64,000 bases of DNA, taken from NCBI GenBank assembly GCA_963707435.1, contig CAVPPF010000003.1, positions 124,001 through 188,000 on the forward strand, read 5' to 3'. Of the stretch, positions 1-7,985 are shown one piece after another (the stretch's first letter is position 1; the number at the start of each line of letters is the position of its first letter). Both the position numbers and the translations under genes were made by a program. The notes below the pieces were generated by a model. It was not told the origin of the DNA. It was given only the letters and a program-made list of their open reading frames with translations, and did no database searches. This DNA comes from UBA4744 sp963707435 (GTDB lineage Bacteria; Actinomycetota; Acidimicrobiia; Spongiisociales; UBA4744).

Positions 1-1
1 A

Positions 2-250
2 GCTGAGGAAGAGGGTCTCGATCGTATCTTCAAGGAGGCCGGATTCGAGTGGCGCGAGGCCGGTTGTTCCATGTGCCTTGGCATGAACCCGGACATCCTG
101 GCGCCGGGAGAACGGTGCGCGTCTACCTCAAATCGGAACTTCGAAGGACGCCAGGGCAAGGACGGACGGACCCACCTCGTCAGCCCGGCGATGGCTGCGG
201 CCGCTGCGGTTGCCGGGCACTTCGTCGACATCCGCGACTGGGAGGTGTAA
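2..250 (+). CDS. leuC: 3-isopropylmalate dehydratase large subunit, C-terminal 82 residues (cut by window edge)
   Basis: The frame is open from base 2 to a TAA at 248-250 and gives the last 82 residues of an aconitase-family large subunit. It contains the motif GCSMCLGMNPD, whose two cysteines match the last two [4Fe-4S] cluster ligands of LeuC, followed by the NRNFEGRQG and HLVSPAMAAAAAVAGH signatures that close the family's catalytic domain. With LeuD it isomerises 2-isopropylmalate to 3-isopropylmalate in leucine biosynthesis. leuD begins 3 bases after the stop, the normal leuCD operon layout. The 5' part lies outside the window. Confidence 0.96.
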   Translation, partial: AEEEGLDRIFKEAGFEWREAGCSMCLGMNPDILAPGERCASTSNRNFEGRQGKDGRTHLVSPAMAAAAAVAGHFVDIRDWEV

Positions 251-253
251 GCG

Positions 254-859
254 ATGGAGCCGGTCATTTCCTTCCGGGCGACGATGGCACCACTGCCGCG
301 AGCCGACATCGACACCGACCAGATCATGCCCAAACAGTTCCTCAAGCGAGTGGAGCGGACCGGCTACGGCGAGTTCCTCTTCTTCGACTGGAGCCGGACT
401 CCGGACGGTGAACTCGACCCGAACTTCGTGCTCAACAAGCCGGAGTATCGAAACGCGGGCATTCTCGTGACGGGCCGGAACTTCGGGAGCGGGTCCTCGC
501 GGGAACATGCCCCGTGGGGCTTGCAAGACTGGGGGTTCCGGGCCATCGTGGCACCCTCATTTGCCGATATCTTCAAGACCAACTGCACCAAGATTGGACT
601 GCTCCCGGTCGAGCTCTCTCCCAAGGAGGTCATCTGGCTGACGGAGCTCGCTCTGGAACGTCCGGGGGCAGAGGTCGAGATCGACTTGACCGACCAGACG
701 GTGACGGCGGAAGGCTTCGCTGCCGGCTTCGACATCGACCCGTACATCAAGCACCGCCTGATGCACGGACTCGACGACATTGAGATCACGCTGCAACACG
801 ATGCCGAGATCGCCGATTTCGAGGGACGCCGTCCGGGCTATCTGCCTGCTCTCGGTTGA
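254..859 (+). CDS. leuD: 3-isopropylmalate dehydratase small subunit
   Basis: Encodes a 201-residue swivel-domain subunit that pairs with LeuC in cytosolic leucine biosynthesis. The N-terminus has the family PLPRADIDTDQIMPKQF stretch (residues about 14-29), and residues 75-88 carry the GRNFGSGSSREHAPW substrate-binding motif. Length is normal for LeuD. The ATG at 254 follows the leuC stop by three bases and lies downstream of the GGGAGGTG in the last leuC codons, which can serve as the ribosome binding site. No downstream operon partner follows on this strand; the next gene is on the opposite strand. Confidence 0.96.
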   Translation: MEPVISFRATMAPLPRADIDTDQIMPKQFLKRVERTGYGEFLFFDWSRTPDGELDPNFVLNKPEYRNAGILVTGRNFGSGSSREHAPWGLQDWGFRAIVAPSFADIFKTNCTKIGLLPVELSPKEVIWLTELALERPGAEVEIDLTDQTVTAEGFAAGFDIDPYIKHRLMHGLDDIEITLQHDAEIADFEGRRPGYLPALG

Positions 860-931
860 CGGTTCGCGGTCACTCGCCCGAAAGCGAACCCGTACTGGCA
901 GAACCCACGCAGCAGCAAGTGATCCGGCCGA

Positions 932-1168
932 TCAGGGTTTCCTGCTGGGCGGGTGGTCCATGCCCATGTAGACGCCGCCGCGGTCCAGTTCGTCGAGCAT
1001 CTGGGCGATCCGCTTCTGACGGGTTTCGATCCTCTTGGCGCGACCGATCCAGGCGAGGTAGTCGTTGCGCTGATAGAACGGGCGGCCCTGATATGCATCG
1101 ACGAGTGCCCGATCTACGAGTTCCGCCAGGACATCGTCCGGCATGGGCTGCACCGGCCGGGAACTCAT
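932..1168 (-). CDS. Small OmdA-domain (YdeI/OmpD-associated family) protein
   Basis: A 78-residue protein that is essentially one OmdA domain (PF13376). It has an N-terminal PDDV helix typical of the domain entry, then YQRNDYLAWIGRAKRIETR, the family's aromatic/WI..AKR.ETR signature, and a C-terminal RIAQMLDEL helix. Full YdeI proteins are nearer 190 residues and carry an extra N-terminal domain that is absent here, but single-domain versions occur. The family is named for bacteriocin or peptide resistance in enterobacteria; its biochemical activity is not established and none is claimed. It is transcribed in the same direction as the downstream-numbered phosphodiesterase gene, 60 bases away. 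Confidence 0.7.
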   Translation of the reverse strand: MSSRPVQPMPDDVLAELVDRALVDAYQGRPFYQRNDYLAWIGRAKRIETRQKRIAQMLDELDRGGVYMGMDHPPSRKP

Positions 1169-1228
1169 GGCCGGTGCCTCTGCGCGGCCGGAGCGTTGCG
1201 AGAGCCGTGCGGCTGCACACGGGGCGAT

Positions 1229-2038
1229 TCACCGTGCGTGATGCGGGCCACCGGCCCCTCGTTGCGCCAGGACCTCCAGGAGGACGTCGGGCGTGTCGCT
1301 CATCAGCCCATCCACGCCGAGATCGAGCAATCGGTGCATCTCGGAGGGCTCGTCGACCGTCCACACGTGCACTTGCTTGCCGGCCCGATGGGCGGCAGTC
1401 ACGAACCGGCGGTCGACGACCGTGAGGTTGTTGTGGATCACCGGTACCTGCAGTGCGTCGGCCTTGATCGGGAACCCGATCCCCACCCGGCTGAACAACC
1501 AGAAGAGCAGCGTTTCGTGGCGCGGGCTCGACGTTGCAACCCGGCCCCGGGCCAGGCGCCGCACTTCCTTCAACCACGCATCTTCATAGCCGCCAACCAT
1601 CACCCGGTCCCACAGGTTGCGCTTCTCAATGAACTCCACCAGCGGCGCTTCCAACCCGGGTTGCTTCAACTCCAGCGTGAACGATGCGTCCGGCAACTCC
1701 GCAAACACCTCCTCGAGCGTCGGGATGGTGACACCCTGACCGCGATACGGCCACCCGCGATCGGAACCGAAACGGAAGGCTGCATCAAATGCCTTCAGTT
1801 CGGCGGCGGTGTAGTCGCCGACCGGACCGGACCCATCGGTGGTCCGGTCGAGCGTGTCGTCGTGGAACACCATGAGAACTCCGTCGGCCGACAGGTGCAG
1901 ATCGGTCTCGAAGTACCGGTAGCCGAGTTCTGCGGATTTCCGGAAAGCGAGCAATGTGTTCTCCGGCCACCGCAACCGGCCGCCCCGGTGGGCGAACGCT
2001 ATCGGGTGTTCTGCTGAGAACGGGTCCACGCTCTTCAC
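1229..2038 (-). CDS. Glycerophosphodiester phosphodiesterase family protein
   Basis: 269 residues with a GDPD TIM-barrel fold. It would hydrolyse glycerophosphodiesters to glycerol 3-phosphate and an alcohol. Catalytic signature residues are visible: AHRGG (His17-Arg18), PENT (Glu26), the ETD pair (Glu44, Asp46) and FHDDTLDRTT (His59-Asp60). There is no signal peptide, so a cytosolic location is likely. The C-terminal WTVDEPSEMHRLLDLGVDGLMSD is the usual last strand and helix of the family, ending near 250 residues as expected. glpD at 7986-9695 in the same window could use its glycerol-3-phosphate product; that link is inference. Confidence 0.9.
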   Translation of the reverse strand: MKSVDPFSAEHPIAFAHRGGRLRWPENTLLAFRKSAELGYRYFETDLHLSADGVLMVFHDDTLDRTTDGSGPVGDYTAAELKAFDAAFRFGSDRGWPYRGQGVTIPTLEEVFAELPDASFTLELKQPGLEAPLVEFIEKRNLWDRVMVGGYEDAWLKEVRRLARGRVATSSPRHETLLFWLFSRVGIGFPIKADALQVPVIHNNLTVVDRRFVTAAHRAGKQVHVWTVDEPSEMHRLLDLGVDGLMSDTPDVLLEVLAQRGAGGPHHAR

Positions 2039-2119
2039 ATCGTCGAGTCTATTGATCCCCTCGTGATGCGGACCGGCCGAGGTCCAGCACTAGTCTCCCA
2101 GCACCCTCGGAGGTTCCCC

Positions 2120-2971
2120 TTGTCCAGCCTTCTGGCGGTTCTCTCCGCCGCTTCCTTCGGCGCCGCCGACTTCCTCGGCGGACTCGCCTCGCGGCGCTCG
2201 AGTCCGCTCCGGGTGGTGGCAGTTTCGCAACTCTACGGCCTCGCCCTGATCGTCCTCCTGCTGGCAGCTTTCCCGCCCGATGCCTACACGGTCGGCGACC
2301 TCTTGTGGGGAGCCGCGGCCGGATTGAGCGGTAGCGCCGGTCTGGTCGCCCTCTATCGCGGTTTGGCCAGGGCTCGCATGGGCGTGGTTGCCCCGATCAC
2401 GGCCGGAGTCGGGGCCGTAGTGCCGGCGCTGTTCGGTTTGGTGACCGGCGATCGGCCCTCGACCGTGGCCTCGTTCGGAGTCGTCCTCGCCCTCGCTGCC
2501 ATCTTCGTCGTCGGCCGAGCCCCTCGAGATTCAGGAGGAAGGGCAACCGCTAGCTGGGCGACGTCGAAGGGCATCCCGGAAGCGCTCGTCGCCGGGATCG
2601 GCTTTGGAGCGTTCTTCATCTTCCTGTCGAACACGGCATCCGCCAGTGGAGTTTGGCCGCTCGTCGGCGCCCGTGTTGCTTCGCTGGCCCTCCTCTGGGT
2701 CATCCTGGCCGCCCTTCCCGGAACGGTCTCGATCCGGGCCGAGACAAACTCCTTGATCCTGGGGGCGGGCTCTCTGGACATCATCGCCAATGCGCTGTTT
2801 CTCTACGCGACTCGCAGCGGCTTGCTGACCCTGGTGGCGGTTCTCTCTTCGCTCTATCCGGCCGCCACCGTCTTGCTGGCCAGGGTGGTATTGCACGAAC
2901 GCCTCAACCGCGCCCAGGTCGGCGGCGTCGTTCTCGCTCTGAGCGGCACCGCCCTGATCGCCTTCGGATAG
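2120..2971 (+). CDS. EamA/DMT-family membrane transporter
   Basis: A 283-residue, very hydrophobic protein with about ten membrane segments arranged as two EamA repeats (roughly residues 3-135 and 155-283). The repeat has the family features GAADFLGG near the N-terminus and a C-terminal AQVGGVVLALSGTALI helix. The substrate is unknown; relatives export amino acids or small metabolites. I chose the TTG at 2120 because GGAGG lies at 2109-2113 with a good spacing. A longer in-frame start at 2063 would add 19 polar residues without a ribosome binding site. The 3' end runs into the remnant of an ornithine-cyclodeaminase-like gene on the other strand. Confidence 0.82.
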   Translation: MSSLLAVLSAASFGAADFLGGLASRRSSPLRVVAVSQLYGLALIVLLLAAFPPDAYTVGDLLWGAAAGLSGSAGLVALYRGLARARMGVVAPITAGVGAVVPALFGLVTGDRPSTVASFGVVLALAAIFVVGRAPRDSGGRATASWATSKGIPEALVAGIGFGAFFIFLSNTASASGVWPLVGARVASLALLWVILAALPGTVSIRAETNSLILGAGSLDIIANALFLYATRSGLLTLVAVLSSLYPAATVLLARVVLHERLNRAQVGGVVLALSGTALIAFG

Positions 2972-3099
2972 CCCGCACCGAATCCCAGCAATGCCTTTTC
3001 TGCGGCATCGATTGCCCGGTTGAAATCGAGACAACCGGCCTTCAACAGGTCTTCCTGGGAGAGATAACGGAACAGGATTCGTGCTTGGTCGCTCATCAA
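2970..3099 (-). pseudogene. N-terminal remnant of an ornithine cyclodeaminase family gene
   Basis: On the minus strand from an ATG near 3096-3099 the translation reads MSDQARILFRYLSQEDLLKA and continues GCLDFNRAIDAAEKALLGF. That is the typical first 40 residues of ornithine cyclodeaminase / mu-crystallin proteins (YLS..DV...G.....AID..E.AL). Similarity stops there, and the frame then runs into the coding sequence of the EamA transporter on the opposite strand. The remaining 270 or so residues, including the NAD-binding domain, are missing. It therefore looks like a truncated relic. Similarity was judged by eye over a short stretch. Confidence 0.45.
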
Positions 3100-3298
3100 T
3101 GGGCCTCCCGCCTTGGCTCTTTGCGGTTGGTTGCATCTCCAAACGCAACCGTGGCTCAGCCATAGCGGTACCGGAAACCGGGCACCCTTCCCCCTGCAAT
3201 GGTGAAGACCCGAGGCGGAGCCCTGGGGGCACGGGGGTCACGCAGCGCGACGGAACCTCCCGCCGATTGGTCACACCAACGCGTTACCGTTGGCCGTC

Positions 3299-4966
3299 AT
3301 GGCCGAACCACCCGTCTCCGAACAGATCGAGCGCCTCGACGCATTGCTCGCCGGCGGGGCGGTCGGTGCGGCCGCCGACCTCCTCGCCCATTTGCGCAAC
3401 CGGTGGCGACACGAAGGCGACGCCTTCACCCCTGAGGTCGTGCGGGCGCTGGTCGACCGCGCCGCCGCAGTGAACGTTGCTCAGCTGGACAAGGTGGACG
3501 GCGTGTTGGAGAACACGTTCGGCTACACGTCGTTCCGTCCCGGCCAGCGGGAGATCATCGAGGCCGCCATTACCGGCCAGGACTGCATTGGCATCATGCC
3601 AACCGGCGCCGGAAAGTCGCTCACCTACCAGCTGGCTGCCCGGGTCCTCGGCGGGACTTCCCTGGTGATCTCTCCCCTGATCGCTCTCATGAAAGATCAG
3701 GTCGATGCCCTCGAAGAGATGGGCATGCGGGCCACCTTCCTCAACTCGAGTCTGACGGCCGCCGAACGGGCAGACCGGACCCTGCGCATGCGTAACGGCG
3801 AGTACGAGCTCGTCTACGCGGCCCCGGAGGGAATCGAAGCATCGGTCGGGGCGGCGCTGGCCACGATGGACCTGAGCCTGATCGCGGTCGACGAGGCCCA
3901 CTGCATCTCGCAGTGGGGTCACGACTTCCGTCCGGCCTACCGCAAACTCGCCGGGCTGAAGGCGCGTTTCGGAGTACCCGTCCTGGCGTTGACCGCCACC
4001 GCCACGTCCGCCGTCGTGCGAGATATCGAGGACCAGCTGGGGCTCGTCAAACCGTTGCAATTCCGGGGGTCGTTCTTCCGTCCCAATCTCAGCATCAGCG
4101 TCTTCAAGAAGGGCGACCACGACGGACGAAAGATCAAAGTTCGGGAGTCGATCGGAAAGCTGTGCCTGGCGCGGAAGGGCGAGGGCGGCATCATCTACAC
4201 GCTCTCGAGGGCCTCGGCGGAATCAACCGCGCACTACCTCTCGAAACTGGGAATCCGGGCGCTCCCCTATCACGCAGGCTTGAGTTCCGAGGACCGCACG
4301 GTGACCCAGGACGCCTTCATCCGGGATGAGGTCGATGTGGTGTGCGCGACGGTGGCGTTCGGGATGGGGATCGACAAGTCGAATGTTCGTTACGTCATCC
4401 ACCGCGACATGCCCAAGTCGATCGAGGGGTACTACCAGGAGATCGGTCGGGCCGGACGTGACGGCGTCGACAGTGACTGCATCCTCTTCTATTCGTGGGC
4501 CGATGTGATCAATCTGCAGAGAATGGTGGGCGACGGCGAGGTCGGCGAGTCTCATCGTCGCCAGATCCGCACCATGTACAACTGGGCCGACGGCGCCGCC
4601 TGCCGCCATCAGACCATCGCAGCGTATTTCGGGGAAGCGATGGATCGTTGCGAGGGTTCGTGCGACTTCTGCACCGGTGCGGACCTGCTCGCCGGCCTGA
4701 CGGCCCGCTCGACCCGGGGGGTTGTGACAGCGGGACCCACGGCCGAAACCTCGCCCCTCTTCGAGGATCTCAAAGCTCTGCGACGCAGGCTGGCCGACGG
4801 CAGGGGGGTGCCTGCCTACGTCGTCTTCAGTGACGCAACCCTGCTCGAGATGGCCGCCACACGACCGCAAGACGAAGCGGGGCTGCTCAACGTGAGCGGA
4901 GTCGGACCGAAGAAGCTGGAAACCTACGGCGATGTGTTCCTCGCGGTTCTGCGCTCCGGCGGGTAG
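3299..4966 (+). CDS. RecQ-type ATP-dependent DNA helicase
   Basis: 555 residues. After an N-terminal extension of about 65 residues comes a complete superfamily 2 helicase core: FGYTSFRPGQ (motif 0), PTGAGKS (Walker A, about residues 101-107), DEAH (about 198-201), LTATAT (motif III) and QEIGRAGRDG (motif VI). A RecQ zinc-binding region with Cys pairs (CRHQTIA and CEGSCDFC) follows, and the last 70 residues look like an HRDC domain ending in NVSGVGPKKLETYGD. It would unwind DNA 3' to 5' in recombination and repair. The ATG at 3299 is preferred to the TTG three codons upstream. Neither has a clear Shine-Dalgarno, so the message may be leaderless. It converges on hutI. Confidence 0.92.
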   Translation: MAEPPVSEQIERLDALLAGGAVGAAADLLAHLRNRWRHEGDAFTPEVVRALVDRAAAVNVAQLDKVDGVLENTFGYTSFRPGQREIIEAAITGQDCIGIMPTGAGKSLTYQLAARVLGGTSLVISPLIALMKDQVDALEEMGMRATFLNSSLTAAERADRTLRMRNGEYELVYAAPEGIEASVGAALATMDLSLIAVDEAHCISQWGHDFRPAYRKLAGLKARFGVPVLALTATATSAVVRDIEDQLGLVKPLQFRGSFFRPNLSISVFKKGDHDGRKIKVRESIGKLCLARKGEGGIIYTLSRASAESTAHYLSKLGIRALPYHAGLSSEDRTVTQDAFIRDEVDVVCATVAFGMGIDKSNVRYVIHRDMPKSIEGYYQEIGRAGRDGVDSDCILFYSWADVINLQRMVGDGEVGESHRRQIRTMYNWADGAACRHQTIAAYFGEAMDRCEGSCDFCTGADLLAGLTARSTRGVVTAGPTAETSPLFEDLKALRRRLADGRGVPAYVVFSDATLLEMAATRPQDEAGLLNVSGVGPKKLETYGDVFLAVLRSGG

Positions 4967-4977
4967 TTGATCAGCCT

Positions 4978-6249
4978 TCAGCCGTTGGGAGGGGCGACGT
5001 CCTCCGCTTCGCCTCCGACCACCACCACTCCGTCCTTGATGACCTTCCAGACGAGATTCGATCCCGGTCGATAGGGAATGTGAACGTACGAAGGAGCGTC
5101 GAGAATCACCAGATCCGCAGCCGACCCGGGCCCGATCCAGCCCTTGTCCGGCTCCTCGAGCGCAAACGCCCCGCCCCTCGTGGCGGCCCACAGAGCCTCG
5201 GCGGGCGTCAGGCCGGTCTCGAGCGCGGCAATGGAAATCACCAGCTGCATGCTCTCTACGTACGAAGTGCCGGGATTGCAGTCGGTGGCAATCGCTACTT
5301 TCGCTCCTGCATCCCAGAGCAGGCGCGCCGGTGCCTGTGCGGCCCGCATAGAGAACGCTGCCGCAGGCAGCAGCGTCGCTACGGTCCCGGCCGCCGCCAG
5401 TGCGGCGGCCCCCTCGGCATCGATGTGGTCGAGGTGATCGGCCGATACCGCGCCGACCTCCGCCGCCAGTTTTACTGCTCCGGTAGCGGTGAGCTGCTCG
5501 GCATGGATCTTCGGTTTCAATCCCTGCCGCTTGCCGGCCTCCAGAATGCGCCGCGCTTCGGCCACGGTGAAGGCTCCCCGGTCGCAGAACACATCGCAGT
5601 ACCGGGCCAGAGGCGCCAGCAGGGGCAGCATCTCGTCTTCAATGAGGTGGAGGTAGCCCTCGCGGTCTGCGGCAAACTCGGGAGGCACGACGTGCGCACC
5701 GAGCACCGTGGCCACCGTGTCGATCGGGACGATCTTCCCGAGGGCGGTGGCAGCTTCCAGCATCCGCAGCTCGGTGGGAACATCGAGGCCGTAGCCGGAC
5801 TTGATCTCCACGGTGGTCGTCCCGTGCGCCAGCATCCGTTCGACCCGCGCCCGGGCGCCTTCGACCAGGCCGACCGCAGCCGTCTCCCGCGCCAACGCAC
5901 GGGTAGCCCGGACCGTCGCCTGGATGCCACCCCCGGCCGCCAGAATCGACTCGTACGACTCGCCGGCAAGACGCCTGGCGAACTCATCGGCGCGTTCGCC
6001 TGCGAACACAACGTGCGTGTGTGCGTCGACGAAACCCGGCACCACGGCCCGGCCTTCACAGTCGAGATCCGGCAGTTCGAAATACTCGTCGGGCAGGTCC
6101 TCCAGGGGCCCCGCCCAGGCAACCCGGCCGCGGCGGATCGCGACCACGGCTCCCTCGACGATGCCGAGGAGACCCGCCCCCGTCCGGCCGGAGTCGTTCG
6201 TGACGAGTTCGCCGATACCGCGCAGGATGAGATCCGGTGGCTCCGTCAT
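4978..6249 (-). CDS. hutI: Imidazolonepropionase
   Basis: 423 residues, amidohydrolase superfamily. It hydrolyses 4-imidazolone-5-propanoate to N-formimino-L-glutamate in cytosolic histidine degradation. The metal-binding HxH is in GFVDAHTHVVF (His77, His79), followed by the HutI-specific FAGERADEFARRLAGESYE. Further landmarks are GTTTVEIKSGYGL, KIHAEQ, SADHLDHID and ATDCNPGTSY, which supply the other metal and substrate ligands. Length is typical. Its ATG overlaps the hutU stop by 4 bases, so the two are translationally coupled. The operon ends here and converges on the recQ-like gene 11 bases away. Confidence 0.96.
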   Translation of the reverse strand: MTEPPDLILRGIGELVTNDSGRTGAGLLGIVEGAVVAIRRGRVAWAGPLEDLPDEYFELPDLDCEGRAVVPGFVDAHTHVVFAGERADEFARRLAGESYESILAAGGGIQATVRATRALARETAAVGLVEGARARVERMLAHGTTTVEIKSGYGLDVPTELRMLEAATALGKIVPIDTVATVLGAHVVPPEFAADREGYLHLIEDEMLPLLAPLARYCDVFCDRGAFTVAEARRILEAGKRQGLKPKIHAEQLTATGAVKLAAEVGAVSADHLDHIDAEGAAALAAAGTVATLLPAAAFSMRAAQAPARLLWDAGAKVAIATDCNPGTSYVESMQLVISIAALETGLTPAEALWAATRGGAFALEEPDKGWIGPGSAADLVILDAPSYVHIPYRPGSNLVWKVIKDGVVVVGGEAEDVAPPNG

Positions 6250-7904
6250 GTCTCGAGCATCGGGATGCGCACGCCCCGCTCCGCGGCTACGTCGATAGCA
6301 CGTTGGTACCCGGCGTCGGCGTGGCGCATGACACCGGTTCCCGGATCGTTGGTCAGCACCCGTTCGAGGCGGAAGGCGGCGGCGGCCGTCCCATCAGCGA
6401 CGACCTGCGCTCCGGCGTGAATCGATTTGCCGATGCCAACACCACCACCGTGATGGACCGCGACCCAGGCCGCGCCCGACGCCGTGTTGAGCAACGCGTT
6501 GAGAATTGGCCAGTCGGCGATCGCGTCGGACCCGTCGGCCATCGCTTCGGTCTCCCGATACGGCGAGGCCACCGAACCCGAGTCGAGATGGTCCCGGCCG
6601 ATGACGATGGGCGCCGAGACCCGGCCGGACTGCACCAGGTCGTTGAACGCCAGCCCGGCCCGATGACGCTCGCCGTATCCCAGCCAGCAGATTCGAGCAG
6701 GAAGACCTTGAAACTCGACCCGATCCCCGGCCAGGCGCATCCAGCGTTGCAGCCCCTGATTGTCCGGGAAGAGATCCGCGATGGCCCGATCGGTGGCGGC
6801 AATGTCCGCCGGGTCACCCGAGAGGGCCATCCACCGGAACGGCCCCATCCCTTCACACATCAGGGGGCGGAGATAGGCGGGCATGAAACCCGGGTACGCA
6901 AAGGCGTCCTCAAATCCTCCGACGACGGCTTCACCCCGCAGGTTGTTCCCGTAGTCGAAGACTTCGGCGCCGCCACGAAGGAACCCGACCATGGCCCGGC
7001 ATTGAACCGCCATCGAGGCCCGGGCCTCTTCAACGTAGCGGTGGGGGTCTTTGACGCGCAGCGCGGCAGCCTCTTCCACGTCGTAGCCCTGCGGGACATA
7101 CCCGTTGAGCGGATCGTGGGCCGAGGTTTGATCGGTCACGATGTCGATCTCCACCCCGCGCCGCAGCAGCTCCGAGAAGACGTCGGCGGCGTTGCCGTGA
7201 ACACCAATCGAGAGAGGACGGCGTTCTCGCTTGGCGGCCATGGCCAGCTCGACGGCCTGGTCGAGGCTCGTGGCTGCTTCATCGAGATACCTCGTCTCGA
7301 GCCTTCGCTGAATCCTGGTGGGATCGACCTCGACGACGAGAGCGACGCCGTCGTTCATTGTGACGGCCAGCGGCTGAGCGCCGCCCATTCCTCCTAGTCC
7401 TCCGGTGAGGGTGATCGTCCCGGCGAGCGTGCCACCGTAGTGCTGCTCGGCGATGGCGACGAACGTCTGAAAAGTACCCTGGAGAATGCCCTGCGTGCCG
7501 ATATAGATCCACGATCCGGCGGTCATCTGGCCGTACATGATGAGACCGGCCGCTTCGAGTTCCCAGAATCGTTCCCAGGTAGCCCATTCGGGGACCAGCA
7601 GGCTGTTGGCGATCAGCACCCGGGGGGCCATTTCGTGGGTGCGGAACACGCCGACCGGCTTGCCGGACTGAACCAGGAGGGTTTCGTCGTCCTCGAGGGT
7701 TTGCAGGGTCCGGACGATGGCATCGAATGCCTCCCATGAACGCGCGGCTTTACCCCGCCCGCCGTAGACGACCAACTCGTCGGGGTTCTCGGCCACCTCG
7801 GGGTCGAGGTTGTTCATGAGACAGCGCAGGGCAGCTTCCTGCAGCCACCCCCTGGTGTGCAGCTTGGTTCCCCTCGGGGCGCGGACCGGCCGGGGACCGG
7901 ACAT
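6246..7904 (-). CDS. hutU: Urocanate hydratase
   Basis: 552 residues, the normal urocanase length. It converts urocanate to 4-imidazolone-5-propanoate using a tightly bound NAD. Landmarks are YGGRGKAARSWEAF near the N-terminus, GTFQTFVAIAEQHYGG, the NAD-binding TLTGGLGGMGGAQPLA and the active-site segment ARICWLGYGER, whose Cys is the catalytic region. The C-terminal HHGGGVGIGKSIHAG is family-specific. It overlaps hutI by 4 bases downstream. The third hut gene, hutH, is 4 kb away on the same strand with glpD and the divergently oriented galTK between, so the pathway is clustered but not one operon. Confidence 0.96.
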   Translation of the reverse strand: MSGPRPVRAPRGTKLHTRGWLQEAALRCLMNNLDPEVAENPDELVVYGGRGKAARSWEAFDAIVRTLQTLEDDETLLVQSGKPVGVFRTHEMAPRVLIANSLLVPEWATWERFWELEAAGLIMYGQMTAGSWIYIGTQGILQGTFQTFVAIAEQHYGGTLAGTITLTGGLGGMGGAQPLAVTMNDGVALVVEVDPTRIQRRLETRYLDEAATSLDQAVELAMAAKRERRPLSIGVHGNAADVFSELLRRGVEIDIVTDQTSAHDPLNGYVPQGYDVEEAAALRVKDPHRYVEEARASMAVQCRAMVGFLRGGAEVFDYGNNLRGEAVVGGFEDAFAYPGFMPAYLRPLMCEGMGPFRWMALSGDPADIAATDRAIADLFPDNQGLQRWMRLAGDRVEFQGLPARICWLGYGERHRAGLAFNDLVQSGRVSAPIVIGRDHLDSGSVASPYRETEAMADGSDAIADWPILNALLNTASGAAWVAVHHGGGVGIGKSIHAGAQVVADGTAAAAFRLERVLTNDPGTGVMRHADAGYQRAIDVAAERGVRIPMLET

Positions 7905-7985
7905 CAGTACCTCCGTGATCGTGACACTGCTGAGGCTACCGATCGAACCACGCCCGGGCCGCCCACCGAAACCCGGCCCCGGCCG

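Noticed and set aside
953..2017. A long plus-strand frame antisense to the glycerophosphodiesterase gene
   Set aside because: Amino-acid composition is Arg/Pro/His-rich and unlike any family. The minus-strand gene has the GDPD catalytic residues.
3100..3298. Possible riboswitch or leader before the RecQ-like gene
   Set aside because: The stretch has GC-rich runs and partial hairpins but no motif of a known riboswitch class. It is left unannotated: nothing specific seen.
5080..6420. A 446-residue plus-strand open frame antisense to hutI
   Set aside because: No recognisable domain. hutI on the minus strand has all its metal-binding motifs.
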